Assembly (NCBI RefSeq): GCF_010668395.1
Contig: NZ_WUEY01000002.1
Span: 124,001-188,000 of the forward strand
Direction of reading: 5' to 3'
Length of the DNA stretch: 64,000 bases
Source of the DNA: Martinezella lusitana
GTDB taxonomy: Bacteria > Pseudomonadota > Alphaproteobacteria > Rhizobiales > Rhizobiaceae
The translations under genes were made by a program, and so were the position numbers. Below the pieces are notes generated by a model, which was given only the letters and a program-made list of their open reading frames with translations, was not told where the DNA came from and made no database searches. Position 1 is the stretch's first letter; every line of letters begins with the position of its first letter. Positions 53,879 through 62,366 of the stretch are shown piece after piece.

Positions 53879-54754
53879 TCAGCCTGCGGCTGCGACTTTG
53901 TCCTGCGTCTTGGTCTCGAAATCGCTGGCGTCGTGGCGCTCGCGCAGTTGCTCGGAAGGATCTCCCGACATGCGGTTGACCATGCGGCCACGCTTGACGG
54001 CAGGCCGTGCATAGATCTGGTCGGCCCAGCGCTGAACGTTCTTGTAGTCCTGCACCTGCAGGAACTCGGCCGCACCATACTGCCAACCCTTGGCAAGACC
54101 GCCGTACCACGGCCAGATGGCGATGTCGGCGATCGTGTAGTCGCTGCCAGCGATGTATTCGCTCTCGGCCAGACGGCGATCGAGCACGTCGAGCTGGCGC
54201 TTCACCTCCATGGCGAAGCGGTCGATCGCATATTCGATCTTGGTGGGGGCGTAGGCGTAAAAATGACCGAAACCACCGCCGAGATAGGGCGCGCTGCCCA
54301 TCTGCCAAAACAGCCAGGACAGGCATTCCGCACGCGCCGGCTGCTCGGTCGGCAGGAAGGCGCCAAACTTTTCGGCGAGATATACCAGGATCGAGGCCGA
54401 TTCGAAGACGCGGACCGGCTTCGGGCCACTGCGGTCCAGCAAGGCAGGGATCTTCGAATTGGGATTCACGTCCACGAAACCGCTGCCGAACTGATCGCCT
54501 TCGCCGATCTTGATCAGCCAGGCGTCATATTCCGCGCCGCTATGGCCAAGCGCCAGCAGCTCTTCGAGCATGATGGTGACTTTCACGCCATTGGGCGTTC
54601 CCAGCGAATAGAGCTGGAGGGGATGACGACCGACCGGAAGTTCTTTTTCATGGGTCGGCCCGGCAATCGGACGGTTGATGTTGGCGAACTGGCCGCCATT
54701 GGCCTTGTTCCAGGTCCAGATTTTCGGCGGCGTATAGTCGGCAGAACCGGTCAT
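53879..54754 (-). CDS. yghU: glutathione S-transferase family protein, YghU type
   Basis: 291 residues, as in YghU/YfcG disulfide-bond oxidoreductases. N-terminal extension TPPKIWTWNKANGGQFANINRPIAGPTHEKELPVG is diagnostic. Then the thioredoxin-like domain with LYSLGTPNGVKVTIMLEE (binding Asn instead of catalytic Cys/Ser), NSKIPALLD and FESASILVYLAEK, and the helical C-terminal domain. Glutathione-dependent disulfide reductase or peroxidase activity in the cytosol is expected. The second of two near ATGs is used as start because of AGGAGG spacing. Confidence 0.92.
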   Translation of the reverse strand: MTGSADYTPPKIWTWNKANGGQFANINRPIAGPTHEKELPVGRHPLQLYSLGTPNGVKVTIMLEELLALGHSGAEYDAWLIKIGEGDQFGSGFVDVNPNSKIPALLDRSGPKPVRVFESASILVYLAEKFGAFLPTEQPARAECLSWLFWQMGSAPYLGGGFGHFYAYAPTKIEYAIDRFAMEVKRQLDVLDRRLAESEYIAGSDYTIADIAIWPWYGGLAKGWQYGAAEFLQVQDYKNVQRWADQIYARPAVKRGRMVNRMSGDPSEQLRERHDASDFETKTQDKVAAAG

Positions 54755-54798
54755 GGGCATCCTCCTGTTTCGGGAATCAAGTTGAGGGTAGGTCTTCG

Positions 54799-54814
54799 AT
54801 GTAGCGCGCTACAT
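54799..54814. promoter_or_regulatory. perfect 16-bp palindrome upstream of yghU
   Basis: ATGTAGCGCGCTACAT lies 45 to 60 bases upstream of the yghU start, where an operator would sit. It resembles TetR/MarR-type operators; no regulator gene is adjacent. Confidence 0.55.
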
Positions 54815-54976
54815 ATCCCGCACATAGTGGCGGCTGTTCATTTTTGCGAGAGGAGCCGAGGGACCCTTCGACACGCTGGGACGGGTGTGTCGTCGGCGGG
54901 CAATTGCAGCGCCCGGATGCAGGGCCTCAGTCTCGAGCGAGTCGAGCCACCGGAAATCCGCTCGATATCGCCTGAA

Positions 54977-55136
54977 ACGAAAAAGCCTGCCGCGGGAGGA
55001 GGTGCGGCAGGCTTTCTACAAGAACCGAACAGCAGATGGGAGGAGGAGTTCCGCTGTTCCAGCAGCGCCCCTGGGAGGAGGAGAAGGGCAGCTGCAAAGC
55101 GAAGAGATGCGGGAGGAGGTGCATCGCTTCGATGAA
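54977..55136 (-). ncRNA. small RNA with four anti-Shine-Dalgarno hairpins (alpha-r14 / CcsR-like)
   Basis: Read on the minus strand, CCTCCTCCC occurs four times (complements of 54994-55002, 55038-55046, 55073-55081, 55111-55119), each in the loop of a stem. The stems are 55101-55110/55121-55130, 55062-55070/55086-55095, 55027-55033/55053-55059 and 54982-54993/55004-55015. The last has 12-bp arms and is followed by TTTT, so it is the terminator. This is the design of the alpha-proteobacterial alpha-r14 and CcsR (cuckoo) sRNAs, whose loops pair with ribosome-binding sites. A DUF1127 gene lies upstream on the same strand, as for CcsR RNAs in Rhodobacter. The 5-prime end is estimated. Confidence 0.75.
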
Positions 55137-55274
55137 GATAACATAGCCGATTTTTGCTCACTGGATAGGCATTTATTTGCAGGGCAGTTATGCGTTATGC
55201 GAAAAGCGGCAGGCTTCACCTATCTTTCGCAACACGACCAGGCCCTACGAAGCGCTAGGTCCGGACAAAGCAAA

Positions 55275-55300
55275 AGCGCCTGCTCGGAAGAACAGGCGCT
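55275..55300 (-). terminator. terminator of the short DUF1127 gene
   Basis: AGCGCCTG and CAGGCGCT arms (55275-55282 and 55293-55300), ten-base loop, followed by TTTTG on the minus strand; 37 bases beyond the DUF1127 stop. Read-through into the sRNA is possible. Confidence 0.6.
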
Positions 55301-55336
55301 GGCATAAAGCAGCTTTATAAGGAGCCGTTGCGGCCG

Positions 55337-55483
55337 TTAGCGAGCGATTGCTGCGCGGGCAACGTTGCGGATTTCGCCGCGATCGATACCCAGATCATGC
55401 AGTTCGCGCGTGGACATACGGCCCAGTTCGGCGACCGTCTGACGATACTTGCGCCAGTTGTTGAAAGAGCGTGCTACGTTCAT
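55337..55483 (-). CDS. DUF1127 protein, 48 residues
   Basis: Translation starts MNVARSFNNWRKYRQTVAEL and continues with GRMSTRELHDLGIDRGEI, which is the classical short DUF1127 with Arg-rich helix and the LxDLGI motif. AAGGGG lies 6 to 8 bases before the ATG. Short DUF1127 proteins such as CcaF1 of Rhodobacter sphaeroides bind RNA and are linked to CcsR sRNAs; the candidate sRNA at 54977-55136 lies downstream on the same strand. Confidence 0.88.
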   Translation of the reverse strand: MNVARSFNNWRKYRQTVAELGRMSTRELHDLGIDRGEIRNVARAAIAR

Positions 55484-55714
55484 GATGATCCCCTTTCCTT
55501 GGGCTTTCGAAGCTGAGCTGCCGTCCTTGGCGCTCCGTTCGCTTCGATGAGTAATATATAGCTGAAGCCCTTCGCCTTTTGCAGAGCTAAGGTATCACTG
55601 CACCCATGCGCTTGTTGCATGGGTCGCCCGAAAAGCAAGCAGCACCTCTCCGGCGTCGTGGCATTTGCGATTTTCTGATGACAGCGCCGTCTTTGTCTGC
55701 GACAAGGGATGAGA

Positions 55715-55800
55715 TGAGAGACAGGGGCGTCCGCTATCCGGCGGGCTGAGAAGTACCCTTTGAACCTGAACCAGATCATGCTGGCGGAGGAAGTCGCTCG
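55715..55800 (+). promoter_or_regulatory. TPP (THI-box) riboswitch
   Basis: Conserved THI elements in order: ACAGGGGCG (from 55721), GGCTGAGA (55744-55751), ACCCTT (55755-55760), GAACCTGAACC (from 55762), then CATGCTGGCGGAGGAA. GGGAC (55800-55804) and GTCCC (55825-55829) can form an expression-platform hairpin just before thiM. Thiamine pyrophosphate binding should lower expression of the thi operon. Confidence 0.93.
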
Positions 55801-55859
55801 GGACCTCGGGAAGCATAGCTCGTCGTCCCTTAGCGTCTCGCCCCGCCTGAAAGGGCGAT

Positions 55860-56663
55860 ATGCAAGACCAAATCAAAATAGGCAGGCTGCTTGACACCAT
55901 GCGCGCCAACCCGCCGCTGGTGCAGTGCATTACCAATTTTGTCGCGATGAATATTGCAGCCAATGTCGTGCTTGCGGCCGGCGCGTCGCCGGCGATGGTG
56001 CATGCCGAAGAGGAAGCGGGCGAATTTGCCGCGATCTCCGGCGCGCTGACGATCAATATCGGTACGCTCTCGACCGGCTGGCTTGCCGGCATGCTGAAAG
56101 CCGCGCAGTCGGCCAATGCGGGAGGCAAGCCATGGGTCCTCGATCCGGTCGCTCACTATGCCACTGCGTTTCGCCGCAATGCCGTCGCCCAATTGCTCGA
56201 GCTGCGGCCGACGATCATTCGCGGCAACGCCTCGGAGATCATCGCCCTTGCCGGCGGCGCCAGCCGCGGCCAGGGCGTGGACAGCCGGGACCCGGTCGAA
56301 CAGGCGGAAGAGTCCGCCCGGCAACTGGCCGAAAGGCACGGTTGCGTCGTCGCTGTTACCGGGATCACCGATTTCGTGACCGACGGGCAGAAGGCACGGC
56401 GCATTGCCGGCGGTTCGCCGTTCATGCCGCAGGTCACCGCGCTCGGTTGCTCCCTCACCTGCCTTGTCGGCGCCTTTGCCGCGACGGCGCCGGATGCGGC
56501 ATTGGATGCGACCGTGGCGGCACTCGCCGTCTTCGCCGTCGCCGGAGAGCAGGCAGGAACGAGCGCGAATGGTCCTGGCTCCTTTTCCTGGCGCTTCCTC
56601 GATGCGCTGGCGAACCTCGACCGGGAAACGCTGGATCGCGAAGCAAGGATATCGGCAGCATGA
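55860..56663 (+). CDS. thiM: hydroxyethylthiazole kinase
   Basis: 267 residues. Phosphorylates 4-methyl-5-(2-hydroxyethyl)thiazole in thiamine salvage. Family landmarks: PPLVQCITNFVAMNIAANVVLAAGASPAMVH at the start, PWVLDPVA, IRGNASEI and AVTGITDFVTDG, with the catalytic Cys/Gly region VTALGCSLTCLVGAFAA. First gene after the TPP riboswitch; overlaps thiE by 4 bases. Confidence 0.95.
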   Translation: MQDQIKIGRLLDTMRANPPLVQCITNFVAMNIAANVVLAAGASPAMVHAEEEAGEFAAISGALTINIGTLSTGWLAGMLKAAQSANAGGKPWVLDPVAHYATAFRRNAVAQLLELRPTIIRGNASEIIALAGGASRGQGVDSRDPVEQAEESARQLAERHGCVVAVTGITDFVTDGQKARRIAGGSPFMPQVTALGCSLTCLVGAFAATAPDAALDATVAALAVFAVAGEQAGTSANGPGSFSWRFLDALANLDRETLDREARISAA

Positions 56664-57295
56664 AAGACTTCGATCTCTCGCTCTATCTTGTGCTCGATCC
56701 CATACTATGCGCCGATCTCGGCATGGTGGAGACGACGCGTGCCGCTATCGCTGGCGGCGCCACGATCGTACAGCTGCGCGACAAGCATGCTCCGACCGCA
56801 GCGATGATCGAAACGGGTCGTGCCCTCAAACAGATCCTGCATGGAAGCAATGCGCGGCTGATCGTCAACGACAATGTCGAGGCTGCCATCGCCATCGGTG
56901 CCGATGGGCTGCATATCGGGCAGGAGGATATCAATGCCGCCGACGCCCGTCGCATGATCGGCCCGGAGATGATCCTCGGTCTCTCGGTGGAAACCGAGGC
57001 GCTCGCTTCCGCCATAGATGCAAGCATCGTCGATTATGCCGGGGTCGGTCCGGTTTTTGCCACGCCGACCAAGCCCGACCACAAGCAGCCGATCGGCCTT
57101 GATGGTCTTGCCCGTATCGTCGGGCTCTGCCCGGTTCCAACGGTCGCGATCGGCGGCCTCAAGGCAGAGCACGCGGCAAACGTTCTCACGGCCGGCGCCG
57201 ATGGTCTGGCGGTCGTCTCAGCCATATGCGGCACGCCCGACCCGCAGGCAGCCACGGCCTTTATCGCCAACGCCATCAAGGAGGCCCGTCGATGA
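56660..57295 (+). CDS. thiE: thiamine-phosphate synthase
   Basis: 211 residues. Joins the pyrimidine and thiazole phosphates to thiamine phosphate. Visible residues: QLRDK near 38, the NDNVEAAIAIGADGLHIGQED segment with pyrophosphate and Mg ligands, GVGPVFATPTKPDH, and VAIGGL before GADGLAVVSAI. Overlaps thiM and thiD by 4 bases each. Confidence 0.94.
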   Translation: MKDFDLSLYLVLDPILCADLGMVETTRAAIAGGATIVQLRDKHAPTAAMIETGRALKQILHGSNARLIVNDNVEAAIAIGADGLHIGQEDINAADARRMIGPEMILGLSVETEALASAIDASIVDYAGVGPVFATPTKPDHKQPIGLDGLARIVGLCPVPTVAIGGLKAEHAANVLTAGADGLAVVSAICGTPDPQAATAFIANAIKEARR

Positions 57296-58113
57296 TCCGC
57301 AATGTCCTATCCATCGCAGGCTCCGATCCTTCCGGCGGCGCCGGCATCCAGGCCGACCTCAAAGCCTTTTCCGCCCTCGGCGTCTACGGAATGGCCGCCC
57401 TCACAGCTTTGACGGCGCAAAATACGCAGGGCGTCTCCGGCGTTCATCCGGTGCCTCCCCAATTCGTGGCGGATCAGATCAACGCAATCTTTGCCGATAT
57501 CCGCGTCGATGCCGTCAAGATCGGCATGATCGCCAACGCCGCGATCGCGGAAGCCGTTGCCGACATTCTGGAGCAACATCGCGATGTGCCCGTGGTGCTC
57601 GACCCTGTCATGATCGCCAAGGGCGGCGCCGCGCTGCTTGCTGCCGATGCCGTCGATGTGCTGACCACCCGATTGCTGCCCCTGGCAACGGTCATCACGC
57701 CGAACCTGCCCGAGGCGGCGGCGCTCTTGCATGACGCGGAAGCGCGAAGCCGGGAGGACATGGCGCGCCAGGCACTTGCCCTGGCCGAGCTTGGGCCCTC
57801 GGCAGTGCTGGTAAAGGGCGGTCATCTGGAGGGTGACGAAAGTCCGGATGTGCTTGCAAGCTCCGGCCGCCTGACATGGTTCGAGGCCGAACGTTTGCCG
57901 ACGAAGAATACGCATGGGACGGGCTGCACGCTTTCCAGCGCAATTGCTGCCGAGATCGCCAAGGGCTTGCCGCTGCCGGAAGCCGTCGCCGTCGCCAAAG
58001 CCTATCTCGCCACCGCGGTTGCGGCGGCAGGTCAACTTTCCGTCGGAAGCGGCCACGGACCCGTACAGCACTTTCATGCGCTATGGGCAGACAAAGAAGG
58101 AGTGAGGAAATGA
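57292..58113 (+). CDS. thiD: hydroxymethylpyrimidine (phosphate) kinase
   Basis: 273 residues. Carries SIAGSDPSGGAGIQADLKAF at the start, VKIGMI, VLDPVMIAKGG, VITPNLPEAA and the anion-hole/catalytic NTHGTGCTLSSAIAA. Phosphorylates HMP twice. With thiM and thiE it makes a complete salvage set. Overlaps the following SDR gene by 4 bases. Confidence 0.95.
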   Translation: MIRNVLSIAGSDPSGGAGIQADLKAFSALGVYGMAALTALTAQNTQGVSGVHPVPPQFVADQINAIFADIRVDAVKIGMIANAAIAEAVADILEQHRDVPVVLDPVMIAKGGAALLAADAVDVLTTRLLPLATVITPNLPEAAALLHDAEARSREDMARQALALAELGPSAVLVKGGHLEGDESPDVLASSGRLTWFEAERLPTKNTHGTGCTLSSAIAAEIAKGLPLPEAVAVAKAYLATAVAAAGQLSVGSGHGPVQHFHALWADKEGVRK

Positions 58114-58874
58114 GCCTGCCAATCAAGGATCAAATCATTATCGTGTCGGGCGCCGGCCGCGGGCTCGGTGCGGCCATCGCAAGCGCCTTTGCCCGAGAAG
58201 GCGCGAAAGTCGCCATCAACTATCGCACGAGCCGTGAGCAGGCAGAGGCGCTCGCAGCACGGCTTGGCGAACGCGCCCAAGCGTTTCAGGCCGATATTCG
58301 CGACCTCGAAGATACAAAGCGGCTTGTAGCGGAGGTGACGGACCATTTCGGAGCGCCGACAACGGTCGTCCACAATGCGTTGGCCGATTTCAGCTTCAAC
58401 GGCGACGCACGTTCGAAGCTGGATGTCTTAAGCTGGGCCGAGATGGCGCTGCAGCTGGAAACGGCCCTGCAGGGAGCGTTGAACCTGATACAGGCTGCAC
58501 GGCCGGCAATGGCGCAGGCCGGCTTTGGCCGGGTCGTCACGATCGGTACGAACCTCTTCCAGAATCCGGTCGTGCCTTATCACGATTATACCGCCGCCAA
58601 AGCCGCCTTGCTGTCGCTCACCCGCACGGCTGCCGCCGAGCTCGGCCCGCTGGGAATCACGGTCAACATGGTATCCGGCGGTCTCCTGCGCACGACGGAT
58701 GCGAGCAGCGCTACCCCGGAAGCCGTCTTCGACATCATCGCCGCGAATACGCCGTTGCGCCGCGTTACCACGCCAGAGGAGGCAGCCGATGCGGTTGTCT
58801 TCTTCGCAAGCCCCTGGGCACGCGCCGTCACCGGCCAAAACCTCATCGTCGATGGCGGCCTCGTCTTCGGATAG
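58110..58874 (+). CDS. SDR family oxidoreductase, last gene of the thiamine operon
   Basis: 254 residues of the classical short-chain dehydrogenase family. Nucleotide loop SGAGRGLGAAIA, then the catalytic YTAAK motif; the Ser normally found about 13 residues earlier aligns with a Thr/Asn region (TIGTNLFQNP), so catalysis may be altered. Closing FFASPWARAVTGQNLIVDGG is typical. Its start overlaps thiD by 4 bases, so it shares the TPP-controlled transcript; a role in thiamine-precursor chemistry is inferred only from this. Confidence 0.85.
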   Translation: MSLPIKDQIIIVSGAGRGLGAAIASAFAREGAKVAINYRTSREQAEALAARLGERAQAFQADIRDLEDTKRLVAEVTDHFGAPTTVVHNALADFSFNGDARSKLDVLSWAEMALQLETALQGALNLIQAARPAMAQAGFGRVVTIGTNLFQNPVVPYHDYTAAKAALLSLTRTAAAELGPLGITVNMVSGGLLRTTDASSATPEAVFDIIAANTPLRRVTTPEEAADAVVFFASPWARAVTGQNLIVDGGLVFG

Positions 58875-58890
58875 CAGGTCCATCATGGAA

Positions 58891-58919
58891 AGAGGCGCTG
58901 CCTGGCAGACAGCGCCTCT
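58891..58919. terminator. bidirectional terminator between SDR gene and uppP
   Basis: AGAGGCGCTG and CAGCGCCTCT, perfect ten-bp arms, nine-base loop, between convergent genes. Confidence 0.75.
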
Positions 58920-58953
58920 GTTCAAACCTTGACGTCGGATCGATGCTGGCCGC

Positions 58954-59826
58954 TTAGGCCCAGCCCATGGTCAGCACGCCGAACAGGATGACGACGCCAA
59001 GTACGATACGGTAAATGACGAAAGGCCAGGTCGAGAAGCGCTCCAGGAAACGCATAAGTCCCCATATGGTGATAAAGGACGATATGCTGCCCACAATAAG
59101 GCCAACGAGCAGAACCGACCAGGCTTCCATCGGAATATGCGCCTTGTAGAGCTCGAAAAGCTCCTTCAGGCCGGCGAGCGCGATGGCCGGCAGGCCGAGC
59201 AGGAACGAAAACCGGGCGGCTTCCTCGCGCTTCAAGCCAAGGAACAAGGCGCCCGTCAGCGTCGAGCCGGAACGCGAGACGCCGGGAACAAGCGCGCCGA
59301 CCTGCGTGATGCCGACGAACAGGGCGTCCATGAGCGTCATCTGCTCGATGCCCTTCCTGTGCCGGCTGTAGAGTTCCGCGACTGCCAGAAGCAGCCCCAT
59401 GACCAGGCAGGCAATGCCGATCACCCAGAGACTGCGAAACGACGTTCCGCACGCATTCAGGGATGACGACAGCAGAAGGCCCGCAATGACGATCGGCACG
59501 GTCGCGATCACGATGGCGATAGCAAGCCGCATCGCAGGCGAGCGCCAATCCCTCTGCCTGATGGCATCGAGCGATCCGAAGGTGACATACCGAACGTCGC
59601 TCCAGAAGTAGGAGACGATCGCGGCAAGTGCGGCAAGCTGCATCGCAGCCGAAAAGGCCGAACCCGGATCCTGCCAGCCAAGCAAGGCCGGCACCAAGCG
59701 CATATGGGCCGTCGAAGAGACCGGCAACAGCTCGGTCAATCCCTGCACGACACCCAGGATTGCGATCTTGGCATAGCCCAGGGCAACAAAGCCCGTGTCC
59801 ACGCCTTGCGTACAAACATCAGCCAC
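58954..59826 (-). CDS. uppP: undecaprenyl-diphosphatase (UppP/BacA)
   Basis: 290 residues, about eight membrane segments. Active-site motifs QGLTELLPVSSTAHMRL near the N-terminus and GVSRSGST in the middle. Recycles undecaprenyl pyrophosphate for cell-wall and polysaccharide synthesis and can give bacitracin resistance. Confidence 0.94.
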   Translation of the reverse strand: MADVCTQGVDTGFVALGYAKIAILGVVQGLTELLPVSSTAHMRLVPALLGWQDPGSAFSAAMQLAALAAIVSYFWSDVRYVTFGSLDAIRQRDWRSPAMRLAIAIVIATVPIVIAGLLLSSSLNACGTSFRSLWVIGIACLVMGLLLAVAELYSRHRKGIEQMTLMDALFVGITQVGALVPGVSRSGSTLTGALFLGLKREEAARFSFLLGLPAIALAGLKELFELYKAHIPMEAWSVLLVGLIVGSISSFITIWGLMRFLERFSTWPFVIYRIVLGVVILFGVLTMGWA

Positions 59827-60025
59827 GTTTTGACATCCTCAGTTCTTCATGGGGGCTTGCACCGAAGCGGTGCGACGAACTTGCTATGAAACTGTTTTCC
59901 AGCGCGAAAACGGCACCCTCTATCGAAGGTGTCGCCAATTTCGCGCCATGACAGGGCGAGGATATAGCCGTGCAGGCTGAACTCTATCTGAAATTGTCAG
60001 TCACGATTTCCCGTTTGACGGTTTT

Positions 60026-60238
60026 CTAGGCCTCATCGTCCGGCAATGACTGCATGTAACGAAGGATCACGTAGAACACGGCGAGCAGAGCAAATGCGCC
60101 TGCCGCGCGATGAATCTCATGTGCCAAAGTGTGATGATGCCTCACCAGAAGGCCTGTCAGATTGTAAAGGGTTATGGCCGCGACCGTCAGGACGGGTGCC
60201 AGAAAAAGCGCCATGTTTCGATGAATGAAATTGATCAT
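60026..60238 (-). CDS. small two-helix membrane protein
   Basis: 70 residues with two hydrophobic segments (about 9-31 and 44-62) separated by a His-rich loop (VRHHHTLAHEIH). GAGGT lies before the ATG. The His cluster could bind a metal or heme, but no family is recognised. Confidence 0.6.
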   Translation of the reverse strand: MINFIHRNMALFLAPVLTVAAITLYNLTGLLVRHHHTLAHEIHRAAGAFALLAVFYVILRYMQSLPDDEA

Positions 60239-60344
60239 CGCGAATACCTCATTTGTATTCCGCCAGATACACCGAGGATTGGGGAGGAATTAGGACGAAC
60301 GCCATGTCCGCGAGCAGGCCCCGGAAGACCTGCCGGCGCAGCTG

Positions 60345-61049
60345 TTATTTCATGTAGAGCGCGCGCGATCGTTCCAGATGCCGGAGCATCGCCTGTTCCG
60401 CCCCGTCGGCATCGTGCTCCGCCAGACGTGCCAGGATTTCCTCATGTTCGACCAGCGTGAATTTCTCCTTGCCGGCCCAGATCAGCATATCGGTGTGATA
60501 GGCTTTCAGCCATGCAAGCATGGCCTCGCTGACTGCAACGAAAATCGGATTGCCGGAAATCTGTGCGATGCGCGTGTGGAATTGGATGTCGGCCGAAATG
60601 AACGCCTCGGCATCGCCCAATGCCGCGCGCTGCCGCTCGATGATCTCGCGAAGTTCGCAGACATCCGTTTCACTTGTACGCTGAGCCGCTTCGCGCGCCA
60701 TGCCGCGTTCGAAGAAGATGCGCGCGCTCTTCAGGTGCTCGAGCGAATCGGACGATTGCGACAGCATGATCTTCGCCGTCGGATCGACCTGACGGAAGAT
60801 CGATTTCGCCGTCAGTTGCAGCACTTTCGCCCGCTCGCCATGCGAAATATTGACCAATCCCATGTTGGCAAGCGCCTGCATGGCCTCCCGGATCGCCGGG
60901 CGCCCGACACCGAAACGCTCCATGAGTACACGCTCGGACGGCATTTCATCCCCGGGCTTGAGTTCTCCCGACGTGATCAGACGTTCCAGCCGATCGAAGA
61001 CTTCATCAGATAGCTTTCGCCGGACAATTTGCTCGACTGGCTGCCCCAT
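60345..61049 (-). CDS. FadR-subfamily (FCD) GntR regulator, NanR-like
   Basis: 234 residues. Winged HTH with SERVLMERFGVGRPAIREAMQAL and the NanR-like wing NISHGERAKV, then an FCD domain with ADIQFHTRIAQISGNP and EHEEILARL metal-site residues. Start 61049 has a GGAG in front; the frame is open further upstream. Divergent from dhaK-dhaL, which it probably controls. Confidence 0.88.
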   Translation of the reverse strand: MGQPVEQIVRRKLSDEVFDRLERLITSGELKPGDEMPSERVLMERFGVGRPAIREAMQALANMGLVNISHGERAKVLQLTAKSIFRQVDPTAKIMLSQSSDSLEHLKSARIFFERGMAREAAQRTSETDVCELREIIERQRAALGDAEAFISADIQFHTRIAQISGNPIFVAVSEAMLAWLKAYHTDMLIWAGKEKFTLVEHEEILARLAEHDADGAEQAMLRHLERSRALYMK

Positions 61050-61349
61050 GAAACTCCGCCTCCTCAAAGCTTTTTCCACTTTATGCATTTTTCGCCTGCC
61101 GCAGCGTAAGCCCATAACAAAAGCGTTATCGGCTGCCGAGCAAAAAAACGTCTACGTCACGCGGCAAATTGTCGGCAAGAGGAACCTTCAGTCGCACTCG
61201 GCGGCACGCCGCCCAACTGCTCCGCTGCCGTCGGCGCAGTCCCCAGAAATACGGAGCCTATATCATGGCTCCCGCAGCGTTGATGGATTGACCTTCATTC
61301 ACAGACGCGCATCTTACTCGCAACAATCGTAATGATTTGGGAGAGTTGC
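61050..61349. other. 300-base divergent regulatory region
   Basis: No gene. Weak dyads include ATAAC-N6-GTTAT (61114-61129). Promoters of the regulator and of dhaK must lie here. Confidence 0.35.
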
Positions 61350-62366
61350 GTGAAGACGAAGAAGCTGATCAACGAAGGTGCCGCGGCCGTGGATGAAATG
61401 CTGGCCGGGATCCTGGCGGCCCATCCGCGTCACCTCCGCGCCGTTGAAGGATCACCACGCTCGATCGTGGCGAACCATGGTCCGAGGACCGGCAAGGTCG
61501 GCCTGGTCATCGGCGGTGGCTCAGGGCACGAGCCGACGTTTCTCGGCTTTGTTGGCAAGGGGCTGGCCGATGCCGCTGCCATCGGCAATGTCTTTGCCTC
61601 GCCGCCGCCAGACCCCATCATCGAATGCGCGAAGGCCGCCGATGGCGGCGCCGGCGTGCTGTTCATGTATGGCAACTATGCCGGCGACGTCATGAATTTC
61701 GACATGGCGGCCGAGATGCTTGCCATGGACGATATCGAGGTGCGCACCGTGCTCACGACGGACGATATCGCCTCAGCGCCGATAGCACAGAAGGAACGCC
61801 GCCGCGGGGTTGCCGGCAACGTCTTCATTTTCAAGGCGGCGGGCGCCGCCTGCGATCTGATGTACGGTTTCGACGACGTCGAACGGGTGGCGCGATGGGC
61901 CAATGAACGCACCTATACGATGGGCGTCGCGCTATCGCCCTGCTCGCTGCCGCAGACGCGGAAGCCGAATTTCGAAATCGGCGAGGACGAAATGGAGATC
62001 GGCATGGGCATCCATGGCGAGCCCGGCGTCGCTCGCGGCCCGATGAAATCGGCGGATGAGGTGACGAGCGAGCTCGCCGGCAAGATCCTGGACGAGATGA
62101 AGCCGGCGCGCGGCGACCGGGTTGCCGTGCTCGTCAATTCTCTGGGTTCGACGCCGCTGATGGAGCTTTACATCATGATGCGCAAGCTCAAGGCGATGCT
62201 CGACGACGCAGGTCTCGTCATCCATGTGTCCCTGGTCGGCAACTACTGCACATCGCTGGAAATGGCCGGCGCCTCGATCACGCTCATGCATCTCGACGAC
62301 GAACTGCAGCGGCTGATCGATCATCCCTGCGATTGCGCCATGTTCCGCTCCGGCGAGGCACTGTGA
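61350..62366 (+). CDS. dhaK: dihydroxyacetone kinase subunit DhaK
   Basis: 338 residues from a GTG start; GGGAGAG sits 4 to 5 bases before it, whereas the in-frame ATG at 61332 lacks a site. Contains the substrate-binding VIGGGSGHEPTF loop and the covalent His222 in GMGIHGEPG. In rhizobia, DhaK-DhaL pairs also act on erythrulose and other short ketoses. One base overlap with dhaL. Confidence 0.93.
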   Translation: MKTKKLINEGAAAVDEMLAGILAAHPRHLRAVEGSPRSIVANHGPRTGKVGLVIGGGSGHEPTFLGFVGKGLADAAAIGNVFASPPPDPIIECAKAADGGAGVLFMYGNYAGDVMNFDMAAEMLAMDDIEVRTVLTTDDIASAPIAQKERRRGVAGNVFIFKAAGAACDLMYGFDDVERVARWANERTYTMGVALSPCSLPQTRKPNFEIGEDEMEIGMGIHGEPGVARGPMKSADEVTSELAGKILDEMKPARGDRVAVLVNSLGSTPLMELYIMMRKLKAMLDDAGLVIHVSLVGNYCTSLEMAGASITLMHLDDELQRLIDHPCDCAMFRSGEAL

